DNA from: an uncultured Oscillospiraceae bacterium
GTDB lineage: Bacteria > Bacillota > Clostridia > Oscillospirales > Oscillospiraceae
DNA: 26,944 nt
Direction: 5' to 3'
Assembly: GCA_900758315.1 (NCBI GenBank)
Contig: CAAERF010000368.1
Span: 1-26,944, forward strand
This document shows positions 8,443 through 16,500 of the stretch, one piece after another. Position numbers and translations under genes: made by a program. The notes beneath the pieces are model-generated. The model worked only from the letters and a program-made list of their open reading frames with translations, searched no databases and was not told the DNA's origin. Each line of letters begins with the position of its first letter. Position 1 is the first letter of the stretch.

Positions 8443-9011
8443 CTCTCTTTATCCTTTCCGGGCCGAGGCGGCATCTGCCGCGACTGCCTCTTATGCTGCC
8501 GTATCCGGTCGATGATGGAGATCGGTTCACTCTCCATCATCTCTTGCGGCCAGCCAGTCCCGCGCTCTGCGGATCTGTTCTCTTGCGGAACACGGGACTC
8601 GACTTTTTTTAACGGCTCGTCCTCCGCCTGCTGTTTTTCCGGCGCAGCGTAATGCATACGCTCGAAAACACGGTTCAGCTTGGAAACATCCTCGGCTTTC
8701 GCCAGAATATCCACATGGCCGCTATCACTGGCGGTGTCCTTGATAACACTGAACAGAATACCGTACTTCTTCGCTTCTCGCTTAAAGGCGGTTAAGTCCT
8801 GCTCCTTCAGGTCGAACACCCGCAGTTCCTTACCGCTGCGAAGCAGGGCGTTCATGTGTGTCTTGCCCCGCAGCTTCTGATTCTCGTTCGCCAGCGCCAG
8901 ACACAGGGCCGCAAGGTTCTTGGCTCCCAGTGCGGCCAGCTTCACCGCTGCTTCGGAGATTTGGATAGCCTCGCGCGTCATTTGCTCGGCGGTTTCGCTG
9001 CCGATACTCAT
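8439..9011 (-). CDS. PcfB family (DUF3801) conjugation accessory protein
   Basis: The 190-residue product starts MSIGSETAEQMTREAIQISE and contains the segment GKTHMNALLRSGKELRVFDL followed by an alpha-beta region (YGILFSVIKDT, HVDILAKAEDVSKLNRVFERM). This matches DUF3801/PcfB, known as an accessory factor that links the relaxosome to the coupling protein in Gram-positive plasmids such as pCF10. The C-terminal 60 residues are polar and probably disordered. The start at 9011 is chosen because GGGAGGAG lies seven bases upstream, although the frame stays open much further inside the relaxase gene. The gene therefore overlaps the relaxase 3' end by 182 bases in another frame. Confidence 0.82.
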   Translation of the reverse strand: MSIGSETAEQMTREAIQISEAAVKLAALGAKNLAALCLALANENQKLRGKTHMNALLRSGKELRVFDLKEQDLTAFKREAKKYGILFSVIKDTASDSGHVDILAKAEDVSKLNRVFERMHYAAPEKQQAEDEPLKKVESRVPQENRSAERGTGWPQEMMESEPISIIDRIRQHKRQSRQMPPRPGKDKER

Positions 9012-10299
9012 GGTATCGCTCCTCCCTCTTGATATTTTGTACATCGTGAACACGGGTCTGCACCCGTTCAGCATCCGCTTCGATCTGCTGGCAGAGCCGC
9101 AGTTCTCGGCGAAGTTGTTTGATCTGGGCGGTGCGCGTGCTGATCTCCAGCGACAGCACCTCTTTCTGTTCTTCATCGGCGTGCCTCCTTTCTTCGTAGA
9201 GTGGTTTTCGCTCCCGCACAGCGGTATCAAGCTGCACGGTGAGCAGATTCTTGGTGGATTGCAGTTCCTCGGCGGTTTCGATTCGGTAGTCTGCCAGAAA
9301 CCTGTGCTGTGCCAGATATTTTTGAAATTGTATCGTGTCCTCCAGCAGATACCGGCTGACCTTTTGGGAACCGCGTCCTTTGGCTGCACCACGCAACAGA
9401 TAAACATAGTGAAAATACAGCGCACGAAAACCATGTACCTTGGGGTGCTTCTTGAAACTGCCCTTGCAGGTGTAATGCCGTGTAACAGGTAACTGTTTAG
9501 GTCGGTTCCATGAACGCTGTGATAAAATCCGCTGTTCAATGGCGCTGTCGGTGTAATTTTCGCCCAGACTGTCCAGTCGGATGAACTTCTTGCCGTAGGG
9601 CGGCTTGACAGCGGTATGCTTTCGGTTGCCGCTGCGAACTTGATACCCGACTTTTCTCAATTCGTCCAGAAAGGTCGTGAAGTTTAGCGACTTGACGATA
9701 ATACCGTCAATATCCCGTCGTACCTGTTCGCGAATGGTCGGCTGTTTGGATTTGACCGCCTGCCATTCCTGATGGCTTTTGCCTCTGCCGTTCGGCTCAA
9801 TGACGGATAATCCATACGCCCGGCACAGTTCATCGGAAATTTTCTGTATCTCCTGAAAGTAGGTTTTCATGTTGCAGCGCAGTTTCTTGCCGTCCAGAAA
9901 GGACACAGAATTGACTGCGATGTGGTTATGCAGGTGATGTTTATCCAGATGGGTGCCGATGACCACCTCAAAACGCTCACCGAATAGCCGTCTGGCGAAC
10001 TCCACGCCAATAGCGTGGGTCTGCTCTGGTGTCAGCTCACCCGGCTTGAACGACTGGATGATGTGATAGCCCTGTACGCCGCCCGTCTTGTTGTAGCGCC
10101 GCTTGGTGCGCTCCATATCGCGGCTGGCGGTCTCCACGCTGCTGCAATTCAGACAGCTTTCAAATAATCGCTGCTCGGTTTTATCTGGGTTTACGGCGTA
10201 GTTGATCATGCCGCCCAACGAGGTCTTCTGCTCATTGATGGCATATCGGACAGTTTGCTTAAAGTCCAGCCGAATCGCAAAAACTTTGGTAATAGCCAT
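8830..10299 (-). CDS. MOBP-type relaxase (MobA/VirD2 family)
   Basis: The relaxase nicks oriT, stays bound to the 5' end and is led into the recipient. The N-terminal 230 residues form the relaxase domain. A candidate catalytic Tyr34 sits in MINYAVNPDKT, the usual position before NPxKT, and the metal-binding histidine motif THLDKHHLHNHI lies near residues 116-127. A coiled-coil region follows (about residues 330-430, rich in Glu, Arg, Gln and Leu). The last 60 residues (EERYHEYRQRNRR to the end) are low in complexity and are encoded by DNA that also encodes PcfB, so that tail may have been shaped by overprinting. The gene starts one base after the mobC stop, which implies translational coupling. 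Confidence 0.9.
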   Translation of the reverse strand: MAITKVFAIRLDFKQTVRYAINEQKTSLGGMINYAVNPDKTEQRLFESCLNCSSVETASRDMERTKRRYNKTGGVQGYHIIQSFKPGELTPEQTHAIGVEFARRLFGERFEVVIGTHLDKHHLHNHIAVNSVSFLDGKKLRCNMKTYFQEIQKISDELCRAYGLSVIEPNGRGKSHQEWQAVKSKQPTIREQVRRDIDGIIVKSLNFTTFLDELRKVGYQVRSGNRKHTAVKPPYGKKFIRLDSLGENYTDSAIEQRILSQRSWNRPKQLPVTRHYTCKGSFKKHPKVHGFRALYFHYVYLLRGAAKGRGSQKVSRYLLEDTIQFQKYLAQHRFLADYRIETAEELQSTKNLLTVQLDTAVRERKPLYEERRHADEEQKEVLSLEISTRTAQIKQLRRELRLCQQIEADAERVQTRVHDVQNIKREERYHEYRQRNRRANDARGYPNLRSSGEAGRTGSQEPCGPVSGAGERESEAAGQDTHERPASQR

Positions 10300-10300
10300 A

Positions 10301-10606
10301 TCAGAACGATTTAAGTTTATTCCAAATCTGCACCTGCATATCTGCGATAAGCCGGAGCGTTTCCTCCGTCACCGGCTCACCAGAGTTAGCGCGCTTGGTG
10401 ATCTGATTGATGTTGTTTGCAATGCCGGAGGTCTGCCGCAGCAGCTCGGCCCATTCCTCTTTAGGCCGGGGCTGCATCTGTACGCCAAGGATTACATTGC
10501 GGACAAATGGCTCGATTTTCAGCCCAGCGAGTTCCGCCTGCGTCAGCAGGTGATCTCGCTCTGCGTCCGTCAGACGGACGGTGATTTTTCGTTCTCGAAG
10601 TTTCAT
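10301..10606 (-). CDS. mobC: MobC-like mobilisation protein
   Basis: A 101-residue protein with an N-terminal ribbon-helix-helix-like segment (KLRERKITVRLTDAERDHLLTQAELAGL) and the C-terminal segment GIANNINQITKRAN, which is typical of the MobC family (the NxNQ-x-(A/T)-(K/R) pattern). MobC binds oriT and assists the relaxase in opening the nick region. The ATG at 10606 is preferred over the TTG five codons upstream because the TTG overlaps the GGAGG site itself, and that site is eight bases before the ATG. The gene directly precedes the relaxase and follows a palindrome-rich region. Confidence 0.87.
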   Translation of the reverse strand: MKLRERKITVRLTDAERDHLLTQAELAGLKIEPFVRNVILGVQMQPRPKEEWAELLRQTSGIANNINQITKRANSGEPVTEETLRLIADMQVQIWNKLKSF

Positions 10607-10629
10607 TTTTTGTTCCTCCAATTTGGGGT

Positions 10630-10764
10630 ATTAGGGCACTCCCTAACAAGCCGCGCTGTTCGGTAACGAACGGCGCTTTTCGCAAAATGCTGTCATTTTG
10701 CTATGCTTGCAAAAATATTCGGAGCGGCCGCAGTCGCGCCGAATTTTGAGCCGCCTGCGGCTCA
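10630..10764. other. oriT: Candidate origin of transfer (oriT)
   Basis: This non-coding stretch between the primase stop and mobC holds five inverted repeats in 135 bases: TTAGGG/CCCTAA with a 4-base loop (10631-10646); GCGCTGTTCG/CGAACGGCGC with one mismatch (10653-10676); GCAAAATG/CATTTTGC (10682-10701); ATTCGG/CCGAAT (10717-10744); and TGAGCCGC/GCGGCTCA (10747-10764), which overlaps the primase stop codon. Its position directly upstream of mobC and the relaxase, and the density of repeats, fit an oriT with MobC and relaxase binding sites. No nic sequence can be assigned by eye. Confidence 0.6.
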
Positions 10765-11733
10765 CCGTTCCGGCTCGTTCCTCGCCCTCTGCCGAGGAGA
10801 AATGCCTTTCTGCCGCAGGAGCCATTCATTGTAGTCCTTGCCCTCAGCGGGCAGTTCCACCGTTACGGGCAGGTTGGTAATTGCCTGCGAAATGGCACTG
10901 GCTGCGCCGCGTCCTACCGCGTCGTTGTCCAGCCGCAGCACAATTTCCTGCACACCGGCGTAGCGCTCCAGATAGCCTTGCAGCGCCGTTGGTACCTTGG
11001 GTATTTCATTCGGCCTGGACTGGTAGACGCCGCCGAGAGAAAGAACGGATTCCTGCCGCCAGTCCGCACCCTGCATTTTTACCTGTGTGAGATAGGAAAG
11101 CGCGTCGATGGCGCACTCGAACACATTCAGCTTGCTGCCATTCTGTCCGTCGATGGAGAAACAGAACCGTTTGTTGCTGCCGGTCACATCGCGCTTAAAG
11201 CTGCTGCCGGAGAGCGTGCCGCGCAGAGTGGCGTAACGTGGTGTTTTGCCATCGTAGCCGACAAACACGGCGTTGTGGTAGTCTGCGGCTTCGTACAGCA
11301 GGCCATGCTGAAAGCAGTAGTCTAGTATCGACATATCAATGCCGCGTGAGAGCAGATAGGCGGTCACACGGCGGTTGTTCTGGAACCGCACCGGCAGAAG
11401 AAATTCCGCCTTGGGCCGTTCAGCTTTAGGTACGGACACGGGTCGTTCTTCGTGGGAAGCAGAAACGCCGCACTGCTCATTGATGAGCTGCACGGCGTCA
11501 GGAAATTTCATATTTTCGACTTTGATAAGGTACTCCAGCGCATTGACGCCGCCCATCTTGTCATGCGACCACCAGCACCATTTTCCGTTGGAGATCTTCA
11601 GACTGTCATGGCTGCGGAGTTTGTAGGCGTTTGGACCGGTGGGGATCAGCTCGTCCGGCTTGTATCGGCGCAGAAAGGTCAGCAGATCAGGCTGACGGGC
11701 GCGCTCGATCTGTGATTTGGTTGCGTAAGGCAT
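10762..11733 (-). CDS. DUF3991/TOPRIM primase-like protein
   Basis: This 323-residue protein has an N-terminal zinc-finger-like/DUF3991 region (LKISNGKWCWWSHDKMGGVNALEYL near residues 45-70, the usual layout of ICE-borne primase-like proteins) and a C-terminal TOPRIM fold. The TOPRIM residues visible are the Glu in LNVFECAIDALSYL near residue 205 and the DxD of VLRLDNDAVGRG near residue 268. Related proteins prime or support replication of the transferred single strand, but no separate primase catalytic core beyond TOPRIM is apparent. AAAGGAG lies eight bases before the ATG. A terminator-like hairpin lies directly before that site. The product ends EPER, and its stop codon is part of the last oriT palindrome. 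Confidence 0.83.
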   Translation of the reverse strand: MPYATKSQIERARQPDLLTFLRRYKPDELIPTGPNAYKLRSHDSLKISNGKWCWWSHDKMGGVNALEYLIKVENMKFPDAVQLINEQCGVSASHEERPVSVPKAERPKAEFLLPVRFQNNRRVTAYLLSRGIDMSILDYCFQHGLLYEAADYHNAVFVGYDGKTPRYATLRGTLSGSSFKRDVTGSNKRFCFSIDGQNGSKLNVFECAIDALSYLTQVKMQGADWRQESVLSLGGVYQSRPNEIPKVPTALQGYLERYAGVQEIVLRLDNDAVGRGAASAISQAITNLPVTVELPAEGKDYNEWLLRQKGISPRQRARNEPER

Positions 11734-11755
11734 GAAATCAACTCCTTTGAGATAG

Positions 11756-11784
11756 AAAAAGCGCAGACATTTCTGTCTGCGCTT
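11756..11784 (-). terminator. Terminator-like hairpin in primase leader
   Basis: A perfect 11-bp stem (AAGCGCAGACA at 11759-11769, TGTCTGCGCTT at 11774-11784, 4-base loop) is followed on the minus strand by TTTTTC and then, within about ten bases, by the AAAGGAG site of the primase gene. It can end transcripts from the small genes upstream or regulate read-through into the primase-mobC-relaxase operon. There is no space for a promoter between the T-tract and the ribosome binding site. Confidence 0.78.
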
Positions 11785-11804
11785 GTAAGATATTGTATTT
11801 GATT

Positions 11805-12017
11805 TTAGGGCCTACAATGACATACTTTCCGAATAGCTTGTTCCATCGCAAAAACAACTTCATCCACAAAGTAATCCGACTCGCCGTGAGAACGATTTTC
11901 CTCGACAGCCATCAATTCTGCACGCAGTTTCAGCATTTCTTCATGTTTTGTATGCGAATTGATGCCAGTCTGACCAAAGTCGTTCTGACGGATACTGGTG
12001 TTCGGCTTAATATTCAT
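11805..12017 (-). CDS. Small Phd-like antitoxin, apparently internally deleted
   Basis: A 70-residue product. Its start MNIKPNTSIRQN resembles the first helix-strand of Phd/YefM antitoxins, and its second half (HEEMLKLRAELMAVEENR and DYFVDEVVFAMEQAI) resembles the toxin-binding tail of the same family. The central LTKNGxGxxVVM core is absent, so the gene may be a shortened relic or a distinct small regulator. No toxin gene is next to it. The ribosome binding site (GAAGGTG) is modest. The assignment rests on motif likeness by eye only. Confidence 0.5.
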   Translation of the reverse strand: MNIKPNTSIRQNDFGQTGINSHTKHEEMLKLRAELMAVEENRSHGESDYFVDEVVFAMEQAIRKVCHCRP

Positions 12018-12063
12018 AATGGCACCTTCTATATAGTAACGCGGTAACTGTTCATTCTAATAC

Positions 12064-12270
12064 TCAGGCATTGATTTGGCTCTCCTGTGCAGCTAACTTG
12101 CGGTGAGAAGCCAAAAGTGCCGCTTTCATCTGTTCGCCGGTAAGTTCTCCATTTGCCCAGAGACGAGATAACATTTTAGCATAATCCGATACCGGAGCAC
12201 CTTCAATAGCGTTAAGTGCATCAGCCAGTTTGACTGCTTGAATTCTTCTGCTTCGTGCAGCGGTCGTCAT
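12064..12270 (-). CDS. Small VbhA-like antitoxin candidate
   Basis: A 68-residue, helix-rich protein with a basic start (MTTAARSRRIQAVKLADAL) followed by IEGAPVSDYAKMLSRLWANGELTGEQMKAALL. The spacing of the EG-x-P segment and the W-A-x-GE(L/I)-T-x-E-Q-M segment resembles small VbhA-type antitoxins, which inhibit Fic-domain AMP-transferases through a short helix. No Fic gene is present in the window, so either the partner lies elsewhere or the similarity is only structural. GAGGAGG lies before the ATG with good spacing. It is the first gene after a likely promoter. Confidence 0.5.
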   Translation of the reverse strand: MTTAARSRRIQAVKLADALNAIEGAPVSDYAKMLSRLWANGELTGEQMKAALLASHRKLAAQESQINA

Positions 12271-12301
12271 AACGCCACCTCCTCAAAATACTGTTATATT
12301 T

Positions 12302-12330
12302 ATCATATCATGGGTGAACAGATTTAGAAA
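12302..12330 (-). promoter_or_regulatory. Possible promoter with extended -10
   Basis: On the minus strand TGATATGAT (core TATGAT at 12307-12302) forms an extended -10 element. The -35 region (TTTCTA, 17 bases upstream) is weak. It lies in the short A+T-rich gap before the small VbhA-like gene and could drive the small genes plus, by read-through of the hairpin at 11756-11784, the primase and mobilisation genes. Confidence 0.35.
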
Positions 12331-12346
12331 GTGCTTTTTAACCGCA

Positions 12347-12751
12347 TTATCGTTCTCGTTCTGTTTTCAGCTTTTCTGCGTAGTCTTTCACGCTGTATCG
12401 CTTCATATAGGCATTTTCACTGGGCGTTCGGCTGTCAAGGTCGATACCACTTAGGCGGCTGTCCTCTGGGGCAAGTACCCATTCCACGGGAATAAAGCGG
12501 ACTTTGGCCATTATTTTGAGATTGCCGTCGAACACACCGTTCAGATTGTGAAATCCTCTGTCACCGCACACCCAGAGGATTTTAGCGCCTTGCGGTATAT
12601 ATCCGAACGGATGCTTCAAAATGATGACCGACATTGGTTCGATGTCCATAATGCGATAATAGTCGCTCTGCGCGGTCTTTTCGTAAGCGCGGAGCAGCTT
12701 GGGAAAACACCATTGCGGCTGAATATACAGCCAGCTTTCTTGATAGCCCAT
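12347..12751 (-). CDS. Hypothetical protein, 134 residues
   Basis: I do not recognise this family. The protein is soluble, has no signal peptide and is rich in aromatic residues (MGYQESWLYIQPQWCF at the start). It has an alternating hydrophobic core (SVIILKHPFGYIPQGAKILWVCGD, then LKIMAKVRFIPVEWVL) that suggests a small alpha-beta fold, and it ends with a charged tail (KLKTERER). GGGAGGTGA lies at good spacing before the ATG and overlaps the stop codon of the preceding gene. Its place directly after the DUF3848-DUF3849 gene suggests it belongs to the same accessory block, possibly acting on host defence or DNA uptake. This is inference from position only. Confidence 0.68.
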   Translation of the reverse strand: MGYQESWLYIQPQWCFPKLLRAYEKTAQSDYYRIMDIEPMSVIILKHPFGYIPQGAKILWVCGDRGFHNLNGVFDGNLKIMAKVRFIPVEWVLAPEDSRLSGIDLDSRTPSENAYMKRYSVKDYAEKLKTERER

Positions 12752-12755
12752 CTTA

Positions 12756-13517
12756 TCACCTCCCTGGCTGGTCGTGCCGAGGCGCAGGCTTCTGTTTGGT
12801 GTGTTCCTGTTCCATCAGCAGTTCAAAGGCATAGTTCACCAGACACGGGTGAGCATTGGTGTGAAACTCCGAGAATGGGTCGCGCTGGTCTGTGATACGG
12901 TAATCAAACTTGGCGGCTTCGCGCTTGGCTGCGACAGAGTACCGTCCGTCCCAGTCGGCACACTGGACAGTGTAGCCCAGCAGGAATTTACAGCGGTCAT
13001 GGCCAAACTCGTGCGTCCACTTCTGTACAAACTCCCGCATTCGTCGGTTCTCATTCGCGTCACTGATATGTTCAGTAAAGGCGTTGATACACGCCCAGTC
13101 CCGATTTCGGCTTGCACGGTAAAGGTGGACTTCACCCTTGTCTGCGGCTTCACGGTACAGTCTCTCATAGCGAGGCGTAGACGGATCGGCGTACAGTTTG
13201 TTCGCCTGATATTGCTGAACGGTATCAAAATAGCTTTGCATGGAATTGCGAAGATCTTCCATGTGATGATCTTCCGTTGATACCCATTGTTCATACAGCA
13301 CTTGCAGCGGATGATCCAGATTGGCGAGAACTTCAATCTCATAGGGAGAGAAGTCCTCAGACTCCAAAATCATCATCAAATCCTGCCGGACAGTGATTTT
13401 ATAAGCGCTTTCGATGATTTCCTCCGGCGGTTTGGTTTTCAAATCGTCCAGAAAGACATTCATCTCGTTCAGCGCCTTATCATAAAGCTGTTGGGATAAT
13501 TTTTCAGTATCGTTCAT
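12756..13517 (-). CDS. DUF3848-DUF3849 fusion protein
   Basis: This 253-residue protein joins two domains usually met in ICE-encoded proteins of Clostridia. Residues about 8-95 (LYDKALNEMNVFLDDL to MEDLRNSMQSY) look like DUF3848. Residues about 110-215 (LYREAADKGEVHLYRASRNRDWACINAF and GYTVQCADWDGRYSVAAKREAAKF) look like DUF3849. Neither has a proven biochemical role; they recur in polyvalent proteins of mobile elements. The last 35 residues are polar. The ATG overlaps the helicase stop (ATGA), with AAGGAGG ten bases upstream, so the two products are probably made together. Whether the fusion is normal for the family cannot be told from the window. Confidence 0.75.
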   Translation of the reverse strand: MNDTEKLSQQLYDKALNEMNVFLDDLKTKPPEEIIESAYKITVRQDLMMILESEDFSPYEIEVLANLDHPLQVLYEQWVSTEDHHMEDLRNSMQSYFDTVQQYQANKLYADPSTPRYERLYREAADKGEVHLYRASRNRDWACINAFTEHISDANENRRMREFVQKWTHEFGHDRCKFLLGYTVQCADWDGRYSVAAKREAAKFDYRITDQRDPFSEFHTNAHPCLVNYAFELLMEQEHTKQKPAPRHDQPGR

Positions 13518-16500
13518 CGTTCCAAATCCTCCTTGTGTTTGATTTTTTCTTTCTGTTCTGGTTCGGGTTCCTTGTTGTCCATATTGAGCAGTGCATTTAA
13601 TTCTTCCTGCCTTGCGGTCTTGGCTTTCAGTTCCTCCTCACGGGGAAAAGGCTTCTGCACCTCAGTTTTAGCGGTTTCAAGCTGGGTTTGCAGATTGGCA
13701 AGCTGCTCCCGGCAGGTCTGTTCTTTGATGGGCAAAGCCTCCAGTGCGTTATCCATGCGTTGGAGGTTACCAAACACATCAGTGCCCAGTGTGACGGTAT
13801 GACGCAACTGACCAATCATCGCCAGACGATATTCTTGCGAAAAGCTGTCAAAGGACAGTTCCAGCATCAGACCGCGATAGCTGCCGATCTGCATCGCCTC
13901 CGGGGAGAGCATATTCTGGCACATCGTCAGCAGCGCCGAGCCAGCTTCTTTCTTGTCGGCATGGGTAGTGCCTGCCAGAACCAGCGGAGAAAAGCCGTCT
14001 GCATTGGGATGGGTATTCTCCTTGATGGCGGCAATATCCGCACCATAACCGGCAATTCGCGCCTGTGATTCTGCAATCTGCTTGGGAAAGGTCTTGCTGA
14101 TAGCGTCCTCCAACGAATACCTCTGATTCAGATGGTTGGATTTCAGCAGCTTCAGTTTGGACACCTCAATATCCAAATCCATCTTTTCTTTGATGAGCGG
14201 ATTGCCGCTGGCCAGCGCCTTGATCTCGGCGTAAGAAAGCGCCTGCTCGTCTACATCATCAGCAGACCGGACAGGCGATTTTGAGGTCATAATTTGCGAT
14301 ATGAATTTCTGCTTGCTTTCCACAAGCTGATACAGATAGGCATCAAAGGTGCCCTCGGTGACATAGCTGTAAATGTCTACCTCCGAGTTTTCGTTGCCTT
14401 GCCGGATAATGCGGCCCTCGCGCTGCTGAAGGTCGGATGGTCGCCACGGGCAGTCGAGGTGGTGCAAAGCGATGAGTTTCTGCTGACAGTTGGTACCCGC
14501 ACCCATGCGCTGGGTACTGCCCAGCAGGACACGCACCTGACCGGCACGGACTTTGGCAAACAGATCTTTCTTCTGCGCTTCGCTCTTGGCGTTGTGGATG
14601 TAAGCAATCTCGTTTTCCGGGATACCCAATTCCAGCAGCTTATCACGAATATCGTCGTACACGCTGAACGAACCGTCGCCCTTGGGCGTAGAAAGGTCGC
14701 AGAAAATCATCTGCGTAGAGTGTTGGTCGGCGGTACGCTGCCATATCTCAAACACATTTTCCGCACACTTGGCGGCTTTGCTATCGGGATCGTTGGGCAG
14801 CATGGGATTGACAAGCCGCTGATCCAGCGCCAGCTTGCGGCCATCGTTGGTGATGAGCAGCATATTGTCCACGCTGCTGTCCACCTCGCGGTTGCGGACT
14901 TTTTCGGCGCGTTCTCCCAGTGCTTCCACCATCTTTTTCTGATATTCAGATGGTTTCAGCGCGATATTGTGGTGGTGCGCCTCCGGTACGGGCAGTTTGA
15001 GCATATCGGCGGTTTGAATGTCCGCAACATTTTTGAAAACGGACATCAACTCCGGCAGGTTGAAGAACTTGGCGAATCGTGTTTTGGCACGATAGCCGGT
15101 GCCCTCTGGGGACAACTCGATAGCGGTGACGGTTTCGCCGTAGTTTGCCGCCCACGAATCAAAGTGCTGTAAGCCCTGCTCCTGCAGGGCGTTCATCTGC
15201 AAGTACCGCTGGATGGTGTACAGTTCCACCATGCTGTTGGAAATGGGGGTGCCGGTGGCAAAGATAATGCCGCGCCCTCCGGTAATCTCATCGAGGTAGC
15301 GGCACTTCATAAAGAGGTCTGAACTTTTCTGTGCTTCTGTCTGGGCAATACCGCCCACATTCCGCATTTTCGTGTATAAAAAGAGGTTCTTAAAATAGTG
15401 CGACTCGTCAATGAAGATGCGGTCAACGCCCAATTCCTCAAAGGTGACCACATCGTCCTTGCGGCTCTGGTCGTTCAGCTTGTCGAGTTTGGCTTGCAGG
15501 CCCTTCTTGGTTTTCTCCATCTGCTTGATGGTGAAATTTTCGGCCCTTTCTTCCTTGGCTTCCCGAATCCCCATCATGATCTCCTGCATTTGATGTTGCA
15601 GGATGGCACGCTGGCGCTCTACGCTCATGGGTATCTTCTCGAACTGCGAATGGCCGATAATAACAGCGTCATAGTCGCCGGTGGCGATCCTGCCGCAGAA
15701 TTTCTTGCGATTCTTGGTTTCAAAGTCCTTACGGGTAGCGACAAGGATGTTCGCTGCCGGATAGAGCTGCAAAAACTCAGTGGCCCACTGCTCTGTCAGG
15801 TGGTTGGGCACCACAAAGAGAGATTTTTGACACAGGCCCAGTCGCTTGCTCTCCATGGCGGCGGCCACCATCTCGAAAGTCTTGCCAGCACCCACTACAT
15901 GAGCCAACAGAGTATTGCCGCCATACAAGATATGGGCGATGGCGTTGACCTGGTGCTTGCGGAGCGTGATTTCCGGGTTCATGCCGCTGAAATTGATATG
16001 ACTGCCATCATACTCGCGGGGACGGTTGCTGTTGAACAGAATATTATAGGTCTTACAGATAGCCTCGCGCCGGTCCGGGTCTTTCCAGATCCACTCAGCA
16101 AAAGCGTCTTTAATGAGTTCCTGCTTGCTCTGGGCGATGGCGGTTTCCTTCTTGTTGAGGACAGCGGTTTTCCTGCCATCGGCATCGTACACATAATCAA
16201 AAATGCGGACATCTTTCAGGTTCAAAGTGTCCTCGATGATTTCATAGGCGTTGATGCGTTTGGTGCCATAGGTGTTGAACGCCTTCACATTGCCGCGATC
16301 CTTGCTTTTGCCCTCAATGCGCCATTCACCGGTGATTTTAGAATAGTGGACCTTCATGCTCCATTGTGCGCTGCGGGGTGTCCCCAGCGTTTCAAAAATA
16401 AATCGGCGCACATATTCAGTGTCCAGCCATGTAGCGCCCAGCCGGACGGAGATCTCGCTGGCGGTGAGGTCGGTGGGCTGCACCTGTGCGAGTGCATCGG

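Noticed and set aside
9012..9539. N-terminal extension of the PcfB frame by 176 codons
   Set aside because: The extension lies in the relaxase coding region, has no family resemblance and no ribosome site, while a strong site precedes the ATG at 9011.
10631..10764. Hairpins before mobC as transcription terminators
   Set aside because: None of the stems is followed by a T-tract on the minus strand, so an oriT role is preferred.
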